64,000 nucleotides of DNA from Morinoia aosen (GCA_030386875.1 CM059568.1:26716120-26780119); one strand, 5' to 3'; shown: positions 1 to 10,307, numbered from the stretch's first letter. Made by a program: numbers and translations. Notes: generated by a model not told the origin, from the letters alone.

Positions 1-1917
1 GCAGGACATAGCAATCCTGCTGACTGCATAACGCGGGCTCTCAGTTATAAGCAGCTTGTGCAGACCAACTACTGGGTCGGACCAGAATTTCTCAAAGGCC
101 CAGACTCGCACAGCTCGGGAGACGTGACCTTTACCGTTCCCTACCGTGCAGAGGCCTCCTTGGCAGTTAACGCAGCTTCGCATACCGCGCAGTCTTCTCC
201 TCTAACGACGGTAGGACATTTTCCAATTGAAGAGAAAAGGTATTCTAGTTTTCAACGACTAGTAACCGTGACTAGATTTTGCCTCAAGTTTATAAACAAT
301 CTAAAGAGAGCAATAAAAGAAAAATTTCCGTTAAAATTTGTTGGGGTAAAGTGCTATTCCGAGGATGAGAATCTTTACGATATTGCTAGTCGCAAGATTA
401 TCCTGAGCCACCAACAAAACTATTTCAACGATTGTTTGGAATTTCTCCGCAATGAAAGTAAGCGTTCTAGCGCGTGTCCCAACCTCGTGTGTCAGCTTAA
501 TTTGTTCATTGATAATCACGGCATTCTAAGAGTTAGAAGCAAATTCGATCGGTGGCTGAAACATTCCAATTGTGGGCATCCTATTCTCTTGTACAAAGAC
601 AGCCCCCTGGTGAAATCGATTGTCTTAGACCTTCACGAAAAAATGGCACATGCTGGATGTTACACGATTCTCGCCGAATTTCGGAAACAATTCTACGTTT
701 CTAGACATTTTACTACGATCAAAAAAGTGCTGAAAGATTGCGTTCATTGCAGGCGTGTAAATGCCAGGCGTGTCAAGTTGAATCAGTCGGCCTATCGTAG
801 TTTTCGTGCTTGTCCTCCAGAAGTGCCTTTTAAATATGTGTTTTTAGATTACTACGGCCCTTACAACGTTAGAGTTGGGGATAGTAAAACAAAGGTTTGG
901 GTGCTCAGTATCTCTTGCCTGTGGAGTCGTGCTGTAAATTTGCGACTGTGTTACGATTTATCTGTGTCAGAGTTCTTGCGCTCATTCCAGCTACATGTTT
1001 TTGAGCATGGCTTGCCGGAGCTGGTTCTATCTGACCTTGGCTCACAAATTGTCTCTGCGTCAAACATAGTCTCTGATCTTTTGAAAGATCCAAATACCGT
1101 TCTATTTCTTGAAAAATCTGGCTCTAAAAGCATAAAATTCGATCAATATTTCAAGGGTTGTAATGAACTGGGCTCTTTGGTAGAGTCATGTGTCAAGCTA
1201 ACCAAAAGATTAATCCACGGGGCTATTCGCAGGAACGTGTTAAAAATCGTAGATTTTGAGTTCATTTTAGCACAAACGATTCTGCTTGTTAATAAGCGCC
1301 CAGTCGCCTTTAAGGAAGCGTTGCGCGACTCGAGTACTGAGGCGCTCCCTGCTCCAATAACTCCGGAGCTGTTGGTCAAAGGTAGGGACATCGTGGCTTG
1401 CAGCATTTTACCAACTAAAGGTCCTGAACACAAAGACCCAAATTGGGCTCCTGAGTTGTCCCCTTTGGACAAGATACGTGAAAACTTTGCGACCTTGAAT
1501 CGCATAAGGTCTACACTCGTGGACGTATACCAAGGTGAATTTTTGGCAGAGCTGACGCGGCAAGCTACGGCAGTGAAGCAGAGATTCAAACCCGTAAAGC
1601 ATAAAGAACTCGTGACGGGTGACCTGGTATTACTAGTGGAACCTAATCAAAAATTAACTAATTATTCGACGGGACGAGTCTTGGAGACGAGCCATAATCA
1701 TCTAGGTGAAGTTACAGGTGCGCTCGTCATGAAATCGAATAGAGAAAAGGTAAAGCGACATGCTGGTTCTCTAATCCCGTTTTTAACAGCTGCGGAATTG
1801 GTGACGGACGAGGTTCCTTTAACTCGCCCTCTCTCGCCAAAGAGGCGTCCTCAGCGACTAGCTGCTCGCAGGTGTCGCGTTCGAAACGCTGCGTTGGCTA
1901 AGGATGACGCCATTTAG
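1..1917 (+). CDS. pol: BEL/Pao pol, C-terminal part: RNase H end, integrase, DUF5641-like tail
   Basis: This is the C-terminal 638 codons of a retrotransposon polyprotein, open from base 1. Near the start are NPADCITRAL and YWVGPEFL, the usual BEL/Pao link between RNase H and integrase. An H-H-C-C zinc finger follows (HEKMAHAGC, then CVHC). The integrase core has its first Asp in FLDYYGPY and the second in LSDLGSQI. The last 150 residues resemble the DUF5641 domain of Pao integrases (GDLVLLVEPNQ, GRVLETSHNHLGEV). The role would be insertion of the cDNA into host chromatin. Family assignment is by motif and by similarity to element D in this window. Confidence 0.82.
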   Translation, partial: AGHSNPADCITRALSYKQLVQTNYWVGPEFLKGPDSHSSGDVTFTVPYRAEASLAVNAASHTAQSSPLTTVGHFPIEEKRYSSFQRLVTVTRFCLKFINNLKRAIKEKFPLKFVGVKCYSEDENLYDIASRKIILSHQQNYFNDCLEFLRNESKRSSACPNLVCQLNLFIDNHGILRVRSKFDRWLKHSNCGHPILLYKDSPLVKSIVLDLHEKMAHAGCYTILAEFRKQFYVSRHFTTIKKVLKDCVHCRRVNARRVKLNQSAYRSFRACPPEVPFKYVFLDYYGPYNVRVGDSKTKVWVLSISCLWSRAVNLRLCYDLSVSEFLRSFQLHVFEHGLPELVLSDLGSQIVSASNIVSDLLKDPNTVLFLEKSGSKSIKFDQYFKGCNELGSLVESCVKLTKRLIHGAIRRNVLKIVDFEFILAQTILLVNKRPVAFKEALRDSSTEALPAPITPELLVKGRDIVACSILPTKGPEHKDPNWAPELSPLDKIRENFATLNRIRSTLVDVYQGEFLAELTRQATAVKQRFKPVKHKELVTGDLVLLVEPNQKLTNYSTGRVLETSHNHLGEVTGALVMKSNREKVKRHAGSLIPFLTAAELVTDEVPLTRPLSPKRRPQRLAARRCRVRNAALAKDDAI

Positions 1918-3509
1918 GATTACTTTGTTGCGTTGAACTCAAGTTTTACTTTTTGAGAAACCTTACGTTAAAGTTCAGCGCCTTGTAGAATTGGATTATT
2001 TCGTTGCGTTATAATTGTTCGTCCTTCGTTAAAATTAAATTAAGAGTCCAAAAAAAAAAAAAAAAAAAAAAAATGTATCCTTAAATTTAGAATCCATGCT
2101 TGAATTTTAGAAACAAAAATTCAATCCCTGCCCGGGACTGTATAAAATATTACATTAAAAATACTAAAATCATAAATGTAACTAAGACTTGGGTGTCTGA
2201 TAGCGTTCTGTCGGTAGCATACTTGTCGCAACCTATTATGTCGATGCCAACGTGTAGTCGGCTCGCACCGTTCAATGGTCGGCAGACACCTCGCTAACCC
2301 AACCGTGCTCACACGGCTCAGCTCTTTTATACTATTCAGCCTGTCATCGCCACCATGACGTACAACCTCATCCGTGGAACCATGAAGTGCCAACCAGGCA
2401 TGTGTTGCTAGTTTCCCTAAGTGCCTCGCCGGCTGGGGGGAGCGTTCGCTGGAGGGCGCTGGAGCCGGTCATCGGCGTCTCGCTATGTCTTCGGGCCGTG
2501 TCTACGGGAAGCTCTTCTCCGGCCCCTGGGACGTCGACGCTCCGCTGCTCTACATGCGAGCCCAAGGGATGTATCGGACGCGGTAAGTGTGCTGTCGGTA
2601 GGGACGCTTTCGTCAGACACCCTTGTCCGTAGGTCCAAGGCACTCTGCCTTGATAAACGTCCCGCTTCTCGGTCCTAGTATCAAATCAACGCAGCCTAAC
2701 TGAATTTCTTATACTTGAACAACTTGTTCCGTTAATTCCATTTATATTGGAACTTGTTCGTCAATTCTACTTATATTTAAACTTGCTCGTTAACCTTAAA
2801 CTTAAACTTGAGCTTGCTCGTTAACCTTAAAACTTAAACTTGAGCTTGCTCGTTAACCTTAAACTTAAACTTGAGCTTGCTCGTTAACCTTAAACTTAAA
2901 CTTGAGCTTGCTCGTTAAACTTAAACTTAAACTTGAGCTTGCTCGTTAAACTTAAACTTAAACTTGAGCTTGCTCGTTAAACTTAAACTTACACTTGAGC
3001 TTGCTCGGTAAACTTAAACTTAAACTTGAGCTTGCTCGTTAACCTTAAACTTAAACTTGAGCTTGCTCGTTAAACTTAAACTTAAACTTGAGCTTGCTCG
3101 TTAAACTTAAACTTAAACTTGAGCTTGCTCGTTAAACTTAAACTTAAACTTGAGCTTGCTCGGTAAACTTAAACTTAAACTTGAGCTTGCTCGGTAAAAC
3201 TCTAACCTATAACTTAAAATTGAATTCTTTCTTACGTTTTGTAATTTTCAGATGGCTGCTATTGTGGAAGCCGTATGTGGGCTACCGCCGGAAGCGCCGC
3301 GCCCGGCGTGTTGCGTCTCTGCATGCTAAATCCGCCGGCTCTTTTACGAACCCCTAAAATCTCCTGGCTTATCAGCAAACCCCACTCAACTTCTTTGCTG
3401 TATTCGTTAATGTAATTTCACCCGTAACGAATTACCTTTATTTTATACGGGTTACGAAATAAATTGAATAAATTAAAATGTTATACTTTGCCCACTCGGT
3501 TTTTTCAAT
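1918..3509 (+). repeat. LTR-like 3' end of the BEL/Pao copy
   Basis: No credible gene lies here. The segment holds a 24-A run (2050-2073), a GC-rich stretch (2200-2700) with several meaningless overlapping frames, a GTAAGT donor-like site at 2583, the tandem array, a pyrimidine-rich acceptor-like site ending at 3251, and AATAAA signals at 3458 and 3467. The length is similar to the 1457-bp LTRs of element D, a relative in the same window. That it is the 3' LTR is inferred from position only. Confidence 0.5.
2713..3195 (+). repeat. Tandem array, 31-bp unit
   Basis: Thirteen good copies of a 31-bp unit ending in CTTGAGCTTGCTCG run from about 2790 to 3195, preceded by two or three degraded copies from about 2713. 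Units differ by single bases (TTAACC or TTAAAC at the start; CGTT or CGGT at the join). There are no unique spacers, so it is a plain minisatellite. It lies inside the LTR-like end, between a donor-like and an acceptor-like splice site. Confidence 0.95.
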
Positions 3510-3511
3510 AG

Positions 3512-5097
3512 GTGGTAGCTGCGAGTAACCATCCTTATGCGAAATCCCCTCTAGACACTTCTCTCGTTGGAGACAATAGTGTCACAAAAATCAACAGAGA
3601 TGACATTGATTGCGCGTGCAGGATTCAGACCATAACTTCGGAACGTCTAAATGATCTCTATGATGAGATTGAATGCGCACCTCCTTTCAGGAACTATGTA
3701 ATTAGTTTCAAATGTTTGAGCCTCTCGTCCCATAATCTCACCAAGTTAAAAAATCTGATCATGACAAAGAATCTTCTTTCTCGTATTTATGGGGTGAGTG
3801 CCTGCAGTGGGCAGCAATTGTACATGGCATCGAGCCTGTGCAGAAAAATTGGTCTTAAACTGATTCCGCTGCGAGCAAATGTAAAAACCGTTACTGTTAA
3901 TGAAGCTTACAACAACGTCCGCACTTGGTCTATTACGTGAGAAGACACGCTTCATTTTCTTCAACAAATTGCTCTAAGATCACCTTTGAGACTAACTTCA
4001 CATTTTATCTCCTGTGTCAGAAACTCCCATGAATTGAATGAAGAAATTGAATACTCTAATTATTATGCAAGACAGCAAAATGAATTGAATGATTGTTCTA
4101 AGTTGACCACCTTTCCACGTGAAACCTCCAGCAGCATGAACCGATGTTTGCCTTCAAATAACAAATCCTCCCCCCCCCCCCTCTCCTCCCGATGTTTGCC
4201 CTCATGTAACAAGCCCTCTCCTGCATCTGCCACAAACAATTGCGGAGTGCCTACAAAAAATAGGTTTTCATTGCTATCCAATGCTGATGCAGAGGATGAA
4301 AAGCCCCTCTTAGACACGAGTATAAATAAACATCCAATCACATACTCGGAAGCAGTAAAATCAACAGGAAGAGAGAAATCGCTGCAAAATTGCAGTCGAC
4401 AATCGATGGAAAATCCACTACCCAACTGTGTTCACAATCACCACCAAAAAAATAGAATTGACATGAGCATTTCTCAGTTCTCTGCAAACCCCCATACAAT
4501 AAATCACCACAGCCGGCCTATTCAGAGTCAGAAAAACGTAATTTTCCCGCACCTCTCCGAACCTTCAAATGATGTAAAAAGTACGAAAAAAAACGTCTCC
4601 AGCCCCATTTGTGAACGCATGAATTCCACAATGGATGAATTGAAACGATCATGGAACATAAAACTGATTCCCACCAAAGCCGATGGACACTGGCTCCTCC
4701 ATGCAGTAGCTCATCTACTTACAAAACAACCAGCATCAAAATGGAATACAATTCCCTAACGGCTGCAATCAAAACAGAGAGTAAAGCAAACAACAGCACA
4801 TACGCTAAGTTTGTTGAAAAGAACAGTGGAGACATGCAAAACCTCCTAGATAATTACATTGACGACAAACATTTTGATCAAGCTGCTGTAGACCTTAAAC
4901 CACTAATCATTTCAAATGTGACAGGCCAAAAACTTCTCATCCTGGATGAACAGGATCATTTTGTTTTAAAAATATCAGTCAATCCCATTTCAGAGTTATC
5001 AAATAATAACCCTCTACTACTGCTCCATCGTAAAAACGATCACTACCGTGCTCTTGTCCCACAAGGCAAAAATCAGACCGGGATTACCTCTTCCTGA
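3512..5097 (+). pseudogene. LINE ORF1, decayed
   Basis: Two segments share one frame (3512-3940 and 3986-4759). A third, 4651-5097, continues in the next frame, so at least one stop and one frame change are present. The first part has a small conserved-looking domain (FRNYVISFKCLSLSSHNL). The middle is low-complexity and rich in Ser, Asn and Pro, and contains a local duplication (RCLPSNNKSS and RCLPSCNKPS) next to a run of 12 C. The end resembles an OTU peptidase. ORF1 proteins of this LINE group bind the element RNA; the copy here is not functional. Confidence 0.65.
4645..5085 (+). pseudogene. OTU cysteine-protease-like domain at the end of LINE ORF1
   Basis: The segment begins with WNIKLIPTKADGHWLLHAV, which matches the OTU catalytic start (usually I-P-x-D-G-N-C-L-F-x-A). 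It ends with LLLLHRKNDHYRALVP, which matches the OTU His block (usually N-H-Y-x-x-L or similar). The middle is of the right length, about 130 residues, and predicted to be mixed helix and strand. The expected catalytic Cys is Trp here and the frame shifts between the two blocks, so this copy cannot be active. The OTU call is an inference from the two end motifs. OTU peptidases are known in some transposable elements, where their targets are poorly understood. Confidence 0.5.
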
Positions 5098-5217
5098 CAG
5101 AGCGCCGCTGCCCAGCCAAATAGTAGACTTTCTTACATAGCAGATGCTGGGCCAAACACCCTGGGCAACGTAGACAAAATCGATAAATCCCCTGAACGAT
5201 TCCATCGAGATAGTAAC

Positions 5218-6288
5218 TTGGCTACCTTTAAAAAGAGTGCTAATATAGGTAAAATCAAAATTAAGCATGTAAATGCTCGAAGCCTGAATGGTAAATTGGA
5301 TGAAATCGGAGTAATGTTGGTCACTGAAGAAATTGACATTTTGTGTGTCTCAGAAACATGGTTTGATTCACGAACCCAAAGTTCATTTTTTAACATTCCT
5401 GATTACGTGTTGTACCGCTACGATGGCGCTAAAACCAGCCTAGGTAGTGGATCTTGCATTTTTGTGAAAGAAATGTACTCAACATCTTCACTATTTGCGA
5501 ATGAAGTTTGCGAAGGCATTGAAATGGTTTGGTTAGAAGTGCAAATAAATAAACATAAATCGATCATCATTGGCAGCCTATACCGGCACCCATCGTCTCC
5601 CTTAAATCTAACACTAGATTTCATTGAGGAAACCTTCAAAGAAATCATTCAGGCAAAAAAATCATTCTTTGCTTTCGGAGATTTTAATGTTGACCTAACG
5701 GACAAAAACAATCAGTTAAGCAAACTATTGTATAAACTAAGCCTATCACAAATGGTCAAAGAACCGACTCGCATCACTGAAGTCTCTGGAACTCTCCTCG
5801 ATCTAGTAATCACAAATAATCCCACCGCAATACTTAGTACAGTAATATCACCTTCTATTTCCGATCACCACTTTATAGAATGTGAAATTAATATTGCAAA
5901 AGAAAGACAATTATACCGCTTAATGACCTATCGCTCGAAAAGGCACTATTCAGCAGAACTATTTCAAGAAAAACTACTCGATAGGTCCACCGAATTCCAT
6001 CAAATGATGCAATCTGACGATGTCGACATTCAAGTGTCAATCTTCAACGAGAACTTCACAGCAGCTCGCGACGAATGTGCACCTTACGTAACCGAAAAAA
6101 CTAAGCCAAGAAGGACTGTTTGGATTACTGACGAAGTGAAAGAGATCAGCAGAATAAAGAAAGCTAACTTGCGAGAGTACAAAAAAATAGATCAAACAGT
6201 ACCTTATACAAGAGATATAAAGAACATGAGAAAATTCTTCGAAAGAAAATCACAGAAGCGAAACAAACTCACTTCCACCAGGCACTGA
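5218..6288 (+). pseudogene. LINE endonuclease (EEP family)
   Basis: The 356-residue open segment carries the endonuclease/exonuclease/phosphatase motif series in order: KHVNARSLNGK (Asn), VSETWFDS (catalytic Glu), IGSLYRHPSS (Tyr and His), FGDFNVDL (Asp and Asn) and ISDHHFIEC (final Asp-His). This enzyme nicks the target DNA for target-primed reverse transcription. The same frame is open back to a stop at 5095, so translation probably joined it to ORF1 or began in between; the start given is simply the first Met before the domain. The last residues (after about 6240) drift out of the family frame. Confidence 0.85.
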
Positions 6289-6465
6289 TAACAGCTAAAA
6301 ATAACCCGAAACGAACTTGGGAAATCATTAGTGAGGTAGCCCCTTGTAAAAATTTAGATCGCAAAAGTAATTTGAAAATCCCTTGGCAACAGCGACAGAT
6401 TTCAACACATTCTTTTCAAAAGTAGGGGCTCAAGTTTTCAGCGAGGTGTGTACAAATCCAGATGA

Positions 6466-6867
6466 TGTCAAATGAAATTCGTATTCAGCTGGAAATTTAT
6501 TATTACGGTCGAGCTTTCGAAATTTTAAACAAATTTCGTTTTCAGGACAAGAGATTGAAGTTTTTGGAAGCAAAGTTATGGCCAAAACAGGTATCCTGGA
6601 TACAAGGGAAAGATATTACATATAAGATAAACGAAAGCGGACATCGGTGGAACATGCAGGAGTCACAGTAATTATTTCAGAAGTGGTTTATAAACATCTG
6701 GAATTTAGAGATATCTATTGTAGGAGTTTAAATTAGTTGTCGAATAGAATGCTTCTAAGTATCTTCTTTGTTTCTTGTTGGAATTTTGAGATATAATATA
6801 ATATAAATATAAACGAATTTCATTTGACAACAATGGAACCTGGATGTCCGCTATTTCAACTAATAAA
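6466..6867 (+). mobile_element. 0.4-kb insertion in the LINE, flanked by a 12-bp duplication
   Basis: The sequence AAATCCAGATGA occurs at 6454-6465 and again at 6868-6879, directly bordering the extra DNA; removing it rejoins the LINE protein at NPDE. The insert starts TGTCAAATGAAATTCGT (6466-6482), and the exact reverse complement stands at 6813-6829. A further 38 bases follow, ending in an A-rich run that merges with the right duplication. The 12-bp duplication and A-rich 3' end suggest target-primed insertion (SINE-like). The 17-bp inverted repeats suggest a DNA element instead. It has no coding capacity. Confidence 0.7.
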
Positions 6868-7956
6868 AAATCCAGATGAAACGACAATTGTAAATTCATG
6901 CCCCGCTGAACCCTCGAGGACTGATGTCAAGTGGAGACCACGCCCTGTCGATTTACCGGAGTTACAAAATGTCTTATACTCACTAAAAAACACAAAGGCA
7001 ATTGGACATGATAGTATCATTCTTCAATATATCAAAGACAGTTTCCCTGTTATAGCACCATGGATTCGTCTGATAATTAATACATCAATAGTAACCAACA
7101 TGTTTCAAAACAATGGAAACACTCCATTATTAGACCGTTGCATAAAAGTGGTGACCTAAATACAGCATCAAACTACAGGCCTATCAGTCTTTTGCCTGTC
7201 ATGTCCAAACTATTGGAGAAAGTGGTGACAAATCAACTGTCATTTCACCTGGATGAGTCAAATCTACTCCACCAAAATCAATATGCCTATAGAAGAAATA
7301 CTAGCACTCAAGACGCTGTGCTCAATATCTCTGAAAAAATATACAGTGACATCGATCAAAAGAATCTAACACTCTTGCTGCTACTCGATCTCTCTAAGGC
7401 GTTCGATAGCGTCGAACATGATAGACTTCTACGTAAAATACTGAACTTGGGAATAGACACGCAATGGTTTAAAAGTTACTTGTCAAATCGATCTCATGCA
7501 GTCCGCATAGAAAACAAATTGTCCCCATTCATTCAAAACAATTTTGGTATTCCCCAAGGATCCATTCTTGGTCCGCTTCTGTTTTCTAATTCCATTAATG
7601 ATTTCCCTCCAATGCCTTCTAACACACGGATCTCAAAGTATGCAGATGATGTTCAAATTGCAATAACAAGTTCTGTATCGGAAATACCACAGACGCAAAT
7701 TAAAGCCGAAACTTTACTGACTAGCCTGAAATCATGGTACGACCGAAATGGTCTTAAATTAAATGTTAATAAAGCACAATGCATTATTTTTGGATCCAAA
7801 GATGCAATTAAAAAAACTTCAGATCTTACTCTTGCAGTTGGAAACGATAAAATAAATGCATCAGAAAAATTTAAAAATCTTGGGATCTGGTTCGATAGAA
7901 ATATATCCTTCAAATCTCACGTTGAGACTGCTTGCAACAAAATCTACGGAACTTAA
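6824..7956 (+). pseudogene. LINE reverse transcriptase
   Basis: Two overlapping frames carry the RT: the N-terminal part (LYSLKNTKAIGHDSI) in 6824-7159, and the rest in 7138-7956 with NYRPISLLPVMSKLLEKVV, QYAYRRNTSTQDAV, SKAFDSVEHDRLL, FGIPQGSILGPLLF and KYADDVQIAI. YADD is the catalytic motif typical of CR1, L2 and relatives. Downstream (7957-8163), RLLAIQSLVLSRIDNC is the usual post-RT region of this group. One frame change near 7140 and a stop at 7954 break it. Confidence 0.85.
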
Positions 7957-8163
7957 TTGTTTTTTCATCGTATAAAAAGTATGCTGGACGAAAAATCCAG
8001 ATTGTTAGCAATTCAATCCCTTGTGTTATCGCGCATTGACAACTGCAGCCTAGTATGGGGAGACTTACCTCAATACCTTCAAAGGGACTTACAAAAGTGC
8101 ATGAATTTTGCAGCCAAGGGGGTATGCAACTGTAATTTCAAAAGAAGTGATCACGTAACCCCC

Positions 8164-8663
8164 NNNNNNNNNNNNNNNNNNNNNNNNNNNNNNNNNNNNN
8201 NNNNNNNNNNNNNNNNNNNNNNNNNNNNNNNNNNNNNNNNNNNNNNNNNNNNNNNNNNNNNNNNNNNNNNNNNNNNNNNNNNNNNNNNNNNNNNNNNNNN
8301 NNNNNNNNNNNNNNNNNNNNNNNNNNNNNNNNNNNNNNNNNNNNNNNNNNNNNNNNNNNNNNNNNNNNNNNNNNNNNNNNNNNNNNNNNNNNNNNNNNNN
8401 NNNNNNNNNNNNNNNNNNNNNNNNNNNNNNNNNNNNNNNNNNNNNNNNNNNNNNNNNNNNNNNNNNNNNNNNNNNNNNNNNNNNNNNNNNNNNNNNNNNN
8501 NNNNNNNNNNNNNNNNNNNNNNNNNNNNNNNNNNNNNNNNNNNNNNNNNNNNNNNNNNNNNNNNNNNNNNNNNNNNNNNNNNNNNNNNNNNNNNNNNNNN
8601 NNNNNNNNNNNNNNNNNNNNNNNNNNNNNNNNNNNNNNNNNNNNNNNNNNNNNNNNNNNNNNN
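8164..8663. other. Assembly gap (500 N)
   Basis: Exactly 500 N separate the LINE tail from the satellite array. The size is probably conventional, so the true length is unknown. More satellite copies are the likely missing content, because the array begins at the very edge of the gap. Confidence 0.98.
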
Positions 8664-9145
8664 CACCTATTTCGCCACGGGAAACAGCAAACGACGTGAT
8701 TTTCACCGCATTCGATCTAAGAATGGCCCAAAACACGCATTTTAGCTCTGTCGACCGTCGAATCGGCTAAATATGCACTTTCCGCCTATGTCGCCACGGG
8801 AAACAGCAAACGACGTGATTTTCACCGCATTCGGCCTAGGAATGGCCCAAAACACGCATTTTAGCTCTGTGGACCGTGGAATCGGCTAAATATGCACTTT
8901 CCGCCTATGTCGCCACGGGATACAGCAAACGACGTGATTTTCACCGCATTCGACCTAGGAATGACCCAAAACACGCATTTTAGCTCTGTCGACCGTGGAA
9001 TCTTCTGAATATGCACTTTCCACCTATGTCGCCACGGGAAACAGCAAACGACGTGATTCTCACCGGGTTCGACCTAGGAATGGCCCAAAACACGCATTTT
9101 AGCTCTGTCGACCGTGGAATTGGCTGAATATGCACTTTCCACCTA
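8664..9145 (+). repeat. 119-bp satellite array, four copies
   Basis: A 119-bp unit repeats head to tail. The block CCTATGTCGCCACGGGA recurs at about 8666, 8785, 8904 and 9023, and a partial fifth start follows at 9142. Copies are nearly identical; each contains CAAACGACGTGATT, ACACGCATTTTAGCTCTG and TATGCACTTTCC. The unit has no reading frame across copies. The array touches the gap on its left and runs into the LTR-like start of gypsy element A on its right. Confidence 0.95.
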
Positions 9146-9275
9146 CCTAGTATCTGGGCCTAGCTATTTATCCTGAGTAGCTAATTCCTGCCTGATCGGC
9201 ATCCTGACGGGTCGGCTTCCAGTGGCGGAACATATAGCAGGCTAGTTATCGCTACATTTGGTGTCGGGAGTGGGA
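9146..9275 (+). repeat. 5' LTR remnant and primer-binding-like site of gypsy A
   Basis: The sequence before 9256 ends GCTACA and is followed by TTTGGTGTCGGGAGTGGGA, which resembles the primer-binding start of many Ty3/gypsy elements (TGG followed by a tRNA-like match). Only about 110 bp of LTR-like sequence is left of it before the satellite begins, so the LTR is incomplete. I could not match it to the 3' end because the parts preserved at the two ends do not overlap. Confidence 0.45.
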
Positions 9276-9405
9276 TTTGGTTTCGGATACGTGGTACAGT
9301 CGGTAGGGTAATAACTAGTGCAAAAAATTAGGATCTTTTAATAAAACCGTATTGTCGTTGATATCGGTATATATTTTTAAGGAAATCGTGGCATGATTTG
9401 GGCTG

Positions 9406-10225
9406 GTGAGGATGAAGAAAACATCTGAGTTAGCTAACGTAATGCTTAGTCTCACAGAGGCAATTAGGGGCCTGCGTTCAGAGAAGTTGCCTCCACCAGG
9501 GAAGTTTTCAGGTAAACCTTGTGACTGTCAGGTCTCTGCATTTATGACTAAATTTGAGAACTATGCAAGTTCTAAGTATCAGGGAAAAAGAATGCGTGGG
9601 TTCTTGAGGATAAAGCCAAAAATATAGTTCAAGCGAATGGAACGGGAGCTGACTATGGGGAAGTAAAAGCTAGGTTAATTCAGGAACTAAAGCTTCATGA
9701 GAAATTAAGCGATGCTGGGTATACATAATTCTTGCGTGCAGAAAGAGATAGGGGCGAATCACTTACATGCTATAGTATTGGACTCGAGAGGTTGGTAGCA
9801 AAAGTGGCTAGTCTAGGAATAGAGGGTAAAGAACTCTTAGTTCGAAATAAATTAATTGGCTCATTGTCACCGGAGCTGGTTCGTCGGCTTAAGTTTTTGT
9901 TGGCCATCAGGAATCCGTTGCACTCAGTGCAGTCATCCGAATAGCAGCCAGTTTAGAAGCCGATATGACAGCTACCGAGGAAAGGATAAGGAATCGGACA
10001 CGAGAAGAACAAATAAACTTAGCGACGCCATATACGCCAGAGGCAGGTAATAATATCATTGAGCACCAGGAACACAGACAGGCCCGATCAATGCGTTGTT
10101 ATCGTTGTAGACAGGAAGGACATTTTGTGCGGGACTGTACACAGCAGGTAGCAACTAAAGACGGACGTAGGGAAGTTTTCGGTTTGGAACGCGGTTGGGA
10201 ATGTGCGTACTGTGGAAAAAGATGA
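9406..10225 (+). pseudogene. gag: gypsy A gag
   Basis: Fragments of a retrotransposon gag occupy this stretch. The central part resembles the retrotrans_gag capsid region (LTCYSIGLERLVAKVASLG, LIGSLSPELVRRLKF). At its end is a CCHC nucleic-acid-binding knuckle, CYRCRQEGHFVRDC, and a second one probably follows (CAYCGKR). Gag would form the particle and pack the RNA. The region is broken. Confidence 0.75.
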
Positions 10226-10307
10226 CATTTGATGAAGGACTGTCAGGTTTTTTTGAGAGATGCGCAGCTTGTGTATGTTGTGGGGAAATCACACATCATA
10301 GCTTCCA

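Larger units (their letters stand above)
1..3509 (+). mobile_element. BEL/Pao LTR retrotransposon, 3' half (cut by window start)
   Basis: The pol reading frame is already open at base 1 and ends at 1917. It shows the BEL/Pao order: end of the RNase H region (NPADCITRAL, YWVGPEFL), integrase zinc finger, integrase core and a DUF5641-like tail. From 1918 to about 3509 comes an untranslated, LTR-like end with a 24-base A run, a GC-rich block (about 2200-2700), a 31-bp tandem array and two AATAAA signals (3458 and 3467). A LINE begins immediately after. The second LTR lies outside the window, so the LTR edge is not fixed. The coding part in view looks whole; age cannot be judged without the partner LTR. 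Confidence 0.8.
3512..8163 (+). mobile_element. CR1/L2-group LINE (non-LTR retrotransposon), decayed
   Basis: Order of parts: ORF1 (3512-5097) with an OTU-like region at its end, apurinic-type endonuclease (5218-6288), reverse transcriptase (6824-7956) and post-RT region up to the assembly gap at 8164. The RT carries SKAFDSVEHD (motif A), GIPQGSILGPLLF (motif B) and YADD (motif C), as in CR1, L2 and related clades. A 402-bp insertion splits the linker between endonuclease and RT. The copy has in-frame stops (3938, 5095, 7954) and frame changes (about 4700-4760, near 6288 and near 7140), so it is dead. Its 3' tail is lost in the gap. Confidence 0.85.

Noticed and set aside
2121-2678. Several overlapping open frames on both strands (2121-2393, 2368-2643, 2387-2632, 2421-2678)
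   Set aside because: They overlap each other in GC-rich LTR-like DNA and show no family motif.
2713-3195. Possible CRISPR-like array
   Set aside because: The units are contiguous with no unique spacers, and the context is a eukaryotic retroelement.
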